DNA of 64,000 nt from Hymenobacter sp. CRA2 (GTDB lineage Bacteria; Bacteroidota; Bacteroidia; Cytophagales; Hymenobacteraceae): positions 186,001 to 250,000 of the forward strand of contig NZ_MVBC01000009.1 in the NCBI RefSeq assembly GCF_002007105.1. The letters are read 5' to 3'. The translations under genes and the position numbers were made by a program. Every line of letters starts with the position of its first letter. Positions within the stretch are counted from its first letter, which is position 1. This document shows positions 61,620-64,000 of this stretch, in pieces. Below the pieces are notes generated by a model that was given only the letters and a program-made list of their open reading frames with translations, was not told where the DNA came from and ran no database searches.

Positions 61620-64000
61620 GTGCTCGACACCGAAACTAAACGCCGAATAGATTCTTGCCGCGACATCTTGGTGGGTAAAGTACCCGACCCCAAATCGCAG
61701 GTAGAGCAGATCACCATTGCCCTGATTTATAAGTTCATGGATGACATGGACGCTGAATCGGAGGAGCTGGACGGCAAGCGCACCTTCTTTACCAAGGAGT
61801 TTGCCCGCTTTGGCTGGGCACAGCTCATGGCTCCCGGCCTAGGCGGCCAAGACGTGCTCAACCTCTACTCCGAGGCCATAGCCAAGATGAATGAGAACCC
61901 AGGCGTACCTACGCTGTTCCGCGACATCTTTAAGAACGCTTATTTGCCTTATCGGGACCCGGAAACGCTGCGGGCTTTTCTCAAGGAAATTAATGCCTTT
62001 AGCTACGACCACTCCGAGCGGCTGGGCGATGCCTTCGAGTACCTGCTCTCGGTGCTGGGCGCGCAAGGCGACGCGGGGCAATTCCGCACCCCGCGCCACC
62101 TGATTGACTTCTTGGTGGAGGTCATAGACCCGCAGAAAAACGAAACCGTTCTTGACCCAGCCTGCGGCACGGCGGGCTTTCTTATCTCGGCATACAAGCA
62201 CATCCTGCGGGCTAACATGGATAAGCGCCCTGGTGATAAGCTCACGCCCGATGAGCGCGCCCGGTTAGTGCGCAACTTCCAGGGTTACGACATCTCACCC
62301 GACATGGTGCGCCTCTCGCTAGCCAACCTCTATCTGCACGGCTTCCCCGAACCGCGCATTGAGGAGTACGATACGCTTACCAGTGAAACCCACTGGAACG
62401 ACACCTTCGACGTAGTGCTGGCCAACCCGCCGTTTATGTCGCCAAAAGGCGGAATTCGGCCACATAAGCGCTTTTCGATGCCTTCCAACCGCTCGGAAGT
62501 GCTGTTTGTAGACTACATCGCTGAGCATCTCTCACCCCAGGGTCGGGCAGCCATCATCGTGCCCGAAGGCATCGTCTTCCAGAGTGGTACTGCTTACCGC
62601 GCCCTGCGCAAGCTACTCGTACAACAGAGCTTGGTAGCCGTGGTAAGTCTTCCAGCCGGCGTATTCCAGCCCTATAGCGGCGTAAAAACCAGCGTGCTGA
62701 TCCTTGACAAGCGGCTGGCTGCACACGCCGGGGAGGTGCTATTTGTTAAAATCACTAACGACGGCTTTGGACTGGGCGCGCAACGCCGTGAAGTGACGGG
62801 CTCGGAATTGCCGGCCGCCGCTGCACAACTTCGCACTTGGTTTCACCACTTGCGCAAGTCTGCTATTGGCTCTACCGTCTCTGACCTTGGTGAGCTGCAC
62901 TTAGTAAGCAAGGCTCGTATTGGAGAAAATGATGAATGGAACTTAAGTGGTGAGCGTTATCGAGAGCAAATTCAGAGAGACTCTACTCATCCCTTGGTAA
63001 AACTAGGAGATTTGCTATTAGAAGCTAAACCTGGTTTTGCTTATGGCGGATCATCCAAAGAACAAACAGGAGGTTTGCCTCATCTTCGGCCAATGAACAT
63101 AAGCCGAGAAGGAGATTTAGTACTAGACGATGTTAAATATATACCGCAAGAGGAAGCAGATAAATACAACTCTTATCTATTAACAGAAAATGATGTCTTA
63201 TTCAATAACACTAACAGCAAGGAGCTTGTTGGCAAAACAACCTTATTCTCAGGACAAGGAGCATCATATTATTCGAATCATATCACTCGGCTTAGAACCA
63301 AGGAAGAACTTCATCCGGCGTATCTATCCAGAATCCTCCATAATTTATGGCAACAAGGACACTTTCTAGAATTATGCAGCAAATGGGTAGGACAAGCTGC
63401 CATAAATGGAAAAGCGTTAACTGAAATCGAGATTCCGCTTCCCTCGCTGACAGTTCAGCAGGAAATCGTAACTGAGATTACAGGTTATCAACGCGTAATT
63501 GATGGAGCACGGCAAATATTGGTGTTCTATCAACCACGAATCGTTGTGCAGCCAGAGTGGCCGATGGTGGAGATTGGGGAGATATTCAAAACTCGTTCAG
63601 GAACTACGCCAAGCCGCGACCGACAGGACTATTTCATTGATGGAACAATCCCTTGGGTAAAGACACTCGATCTAAACGATGGACCGATATTAAAAACAGA
63701 AGAATGTATAACTGATTTGGCCTTATCTGAAACCTCTTTGCAAGTTCTACCCAAAGGCACGGTATTAGTAGCTATGTATGGAGGATTTAAGCAGATTGGG
63801 CGAAGTGGGGTTCTTGAAATAGAAGCAACTCAGAACCAAGCCATGACTGCATTACTACCTCATGAGGACGTAGATCCTTACTTCCTCAACTATACTCTGG
63901 TGAGTTCTAGAGAATATTGGAAGCAAGTAGCTAACAGTACTCGCAAGGACGCCAATATCACCAAAAGCGACGTTCTGCGCTTTAAGTTTGCTCTTCCTGA
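61620..64000 (+). CDS. type I HsdM-HsdS fusion (methyltransferase plus specificity), runs off the right edge
   Basis: The reading frame is open for 793 codons to the window end. It starts at GTG 61620 (VLDTETKRRIDSCRDILVGKVPD), the usual N-terminus of this HsdM family; the first ATG would cut about 40 conserved residues. Residues 1-440 are HsdM, with SAM motif DPACGTAGF (179-187) and the N6-adenine motif NPPF (269-272). From about 440 on there are two HsdS-type recognition domains. The first begins near 457 (HPLVKLGDLLLEAKPG) and is followed by the conserved linker (PLPSLTVQQEIV near 604); the second begins near 646 (WPMVEIGEIFKTRSGTTPSRD). Base composition falls where the HsdS part begins. 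No stop lies between the parts, so it is a real fusion and not two genes. Confidence 0.9.
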   Translation, partial: MLDTETKRRIDSCRDILVGKVPDPKSQVEQITIALIYKFMDDMDAESEELDGKRTFFTKEFARFGWAQLMAPGLGGQDVLNLYSEAIAKMNENPGVPTLFRDIFKNAYLPYRDPETLRAFLKEINAFSYDHSERLGDAFEYLLSVLGAQGDAGQFRTPRHLIDFLVEVIDPQKNETVLDPACGTAGFLISAYKHILRANMDKRPGDKLTPDERARLVRNFQGYDISPDMVRLSLANLYLHGFPEPRIEEYDTLTSETHWNDTFDVVLANPPFMSPKGGIRPHKRFSMPSNRSEVLFVDYIAEHLSPQGRAAIIVPEGIVFQSGTAYRALRKLLVQQSLVAVVSLPAGVFQPYSGVKTSVLILDKRLAAHAGEVLFVKITNDGFGLGAQRREVTGSELPAAAAQLRTWFHHLRKSAIGSTVSDLGELHLVSKARIGENDEWNLSGERYREQIQRDSTHPLVKLGDLLLEAKPGFAYGGSSKEQTGGLPHLRPMNISREGDLVLDDVKYIPQEEADKYNSYLLTENDVLFNNTNSKELVGKTTLFSGQGASYYSNHITRLRTKEELHPAYLSRILHNLWQQGHFLELCSKWVGQAAINGKALTEIEIPLPSLTVQQEIVTEITGYQRVIDGARQILVFYQPRIVVQPEWPMVEIGEIFKTRSGTTPSRDRQDYFIDGTIPWVKTLDLNDGPILKTEECITDLALSETSLQVLPKGTVLVAMYGGFKQIGRSGVLEIEATQNQAMTALLPHEDVDPYFLNYTLVSSREYWKQVANSTRKDANITKSDVLRFKFALP

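Overview
The window looks like the chromosome of a GC-rich member of the Bacteroidota, most likely Hymenobacteraceae (Hymenobacter-like). The grounds are: recurrent TANNTTTG -7 boxes, several with a TTG about 19-21 bases upstream (the Bacteroidota sigma promoter form); a B12 uptake pair resembling BtuB/BtuG; a DUF3467 protein; a lipoprotein with a DUF4397-like look; frequent TTG/GTG starts; and short intergenic palindromes. The genus is inferred from these traits, not from a search.

Region 1 (1-12.95 kb, all minus strand) is the ribosomal-protein superoperon. The str block (rpsL-rpsG-fusA-rpsJ) has its own promoter and ends at a strong terminator. An O-antigen ligase-like gene sits between rpsJ and rplC. 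The S10/spc block then runs rplC-D-W-B-rpsS-rplV-rpsC-rplP-rpmC-rpsQ-rplN-X-E-rpsN. After rpsN there is a long hairpin, a small lipoprotein gene and two -7 boxes before rpsH, which runs off the left edge.

Region 2 (13-29.4 kb, minus) has two tandem paralogous small proteins, a SAM methyltransferase, a DUF3467 protein and the transcription block tRNA-Trp-secE-nusG-rplK-A-J-L-rpoB-rpoC. Upstream of it is tRNA-Tyr-Gly-Thr-tuf, the same kind of tRNA-tuf arrangement as E. coli tufB. The rplL-rpoB and rpoB-rpoC gaps are long and full of hairpins.

Region 3 (29.4-47.3 kb, mixed strands) holds an M1 aminopeptidase, a biotin carrier protein with pyrH and frr, nadD-gmk behind an ECF sigma factor and a ZAS-type anti-sigma factor, and a lipopolysaccharide-type cluster (GT2, GT9, second O-antigen ligase-like protein). 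It continues with an S41 peptidase, a membrane protein, ahcY, a lipoprotein, a THUMP-like methyltransferase and a 3-methyladenine DNA glycosylase.

Region 4 (47.4-58.6 kb) starts with a cobalamin riboswitch that controls a btuB-like TonB receptor and a BtuG-like beta-propeller lipoprotein. Next come an HMA-AraC regulator followed by a Met/His-rich outer-membrane protein (probable metal, perhaps copper, handling), a B12-type radical SAM protein with unusual cysteine spacing and an in-frame palindromic repeat, a probably inactive alpha/beta-hydrolase lipoprotein, a GNAT acetyltransferase and two tiny membrane proteins.

Region 5 (58.7-64 kb, plus) is tRNA-Gly(CCC), a terminator, and a type I restriction-modification locus: hsdR followed by an hsdM-hsdS fusion that runs off the right edge. 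Base composition falls sharply where the specificity part begins.
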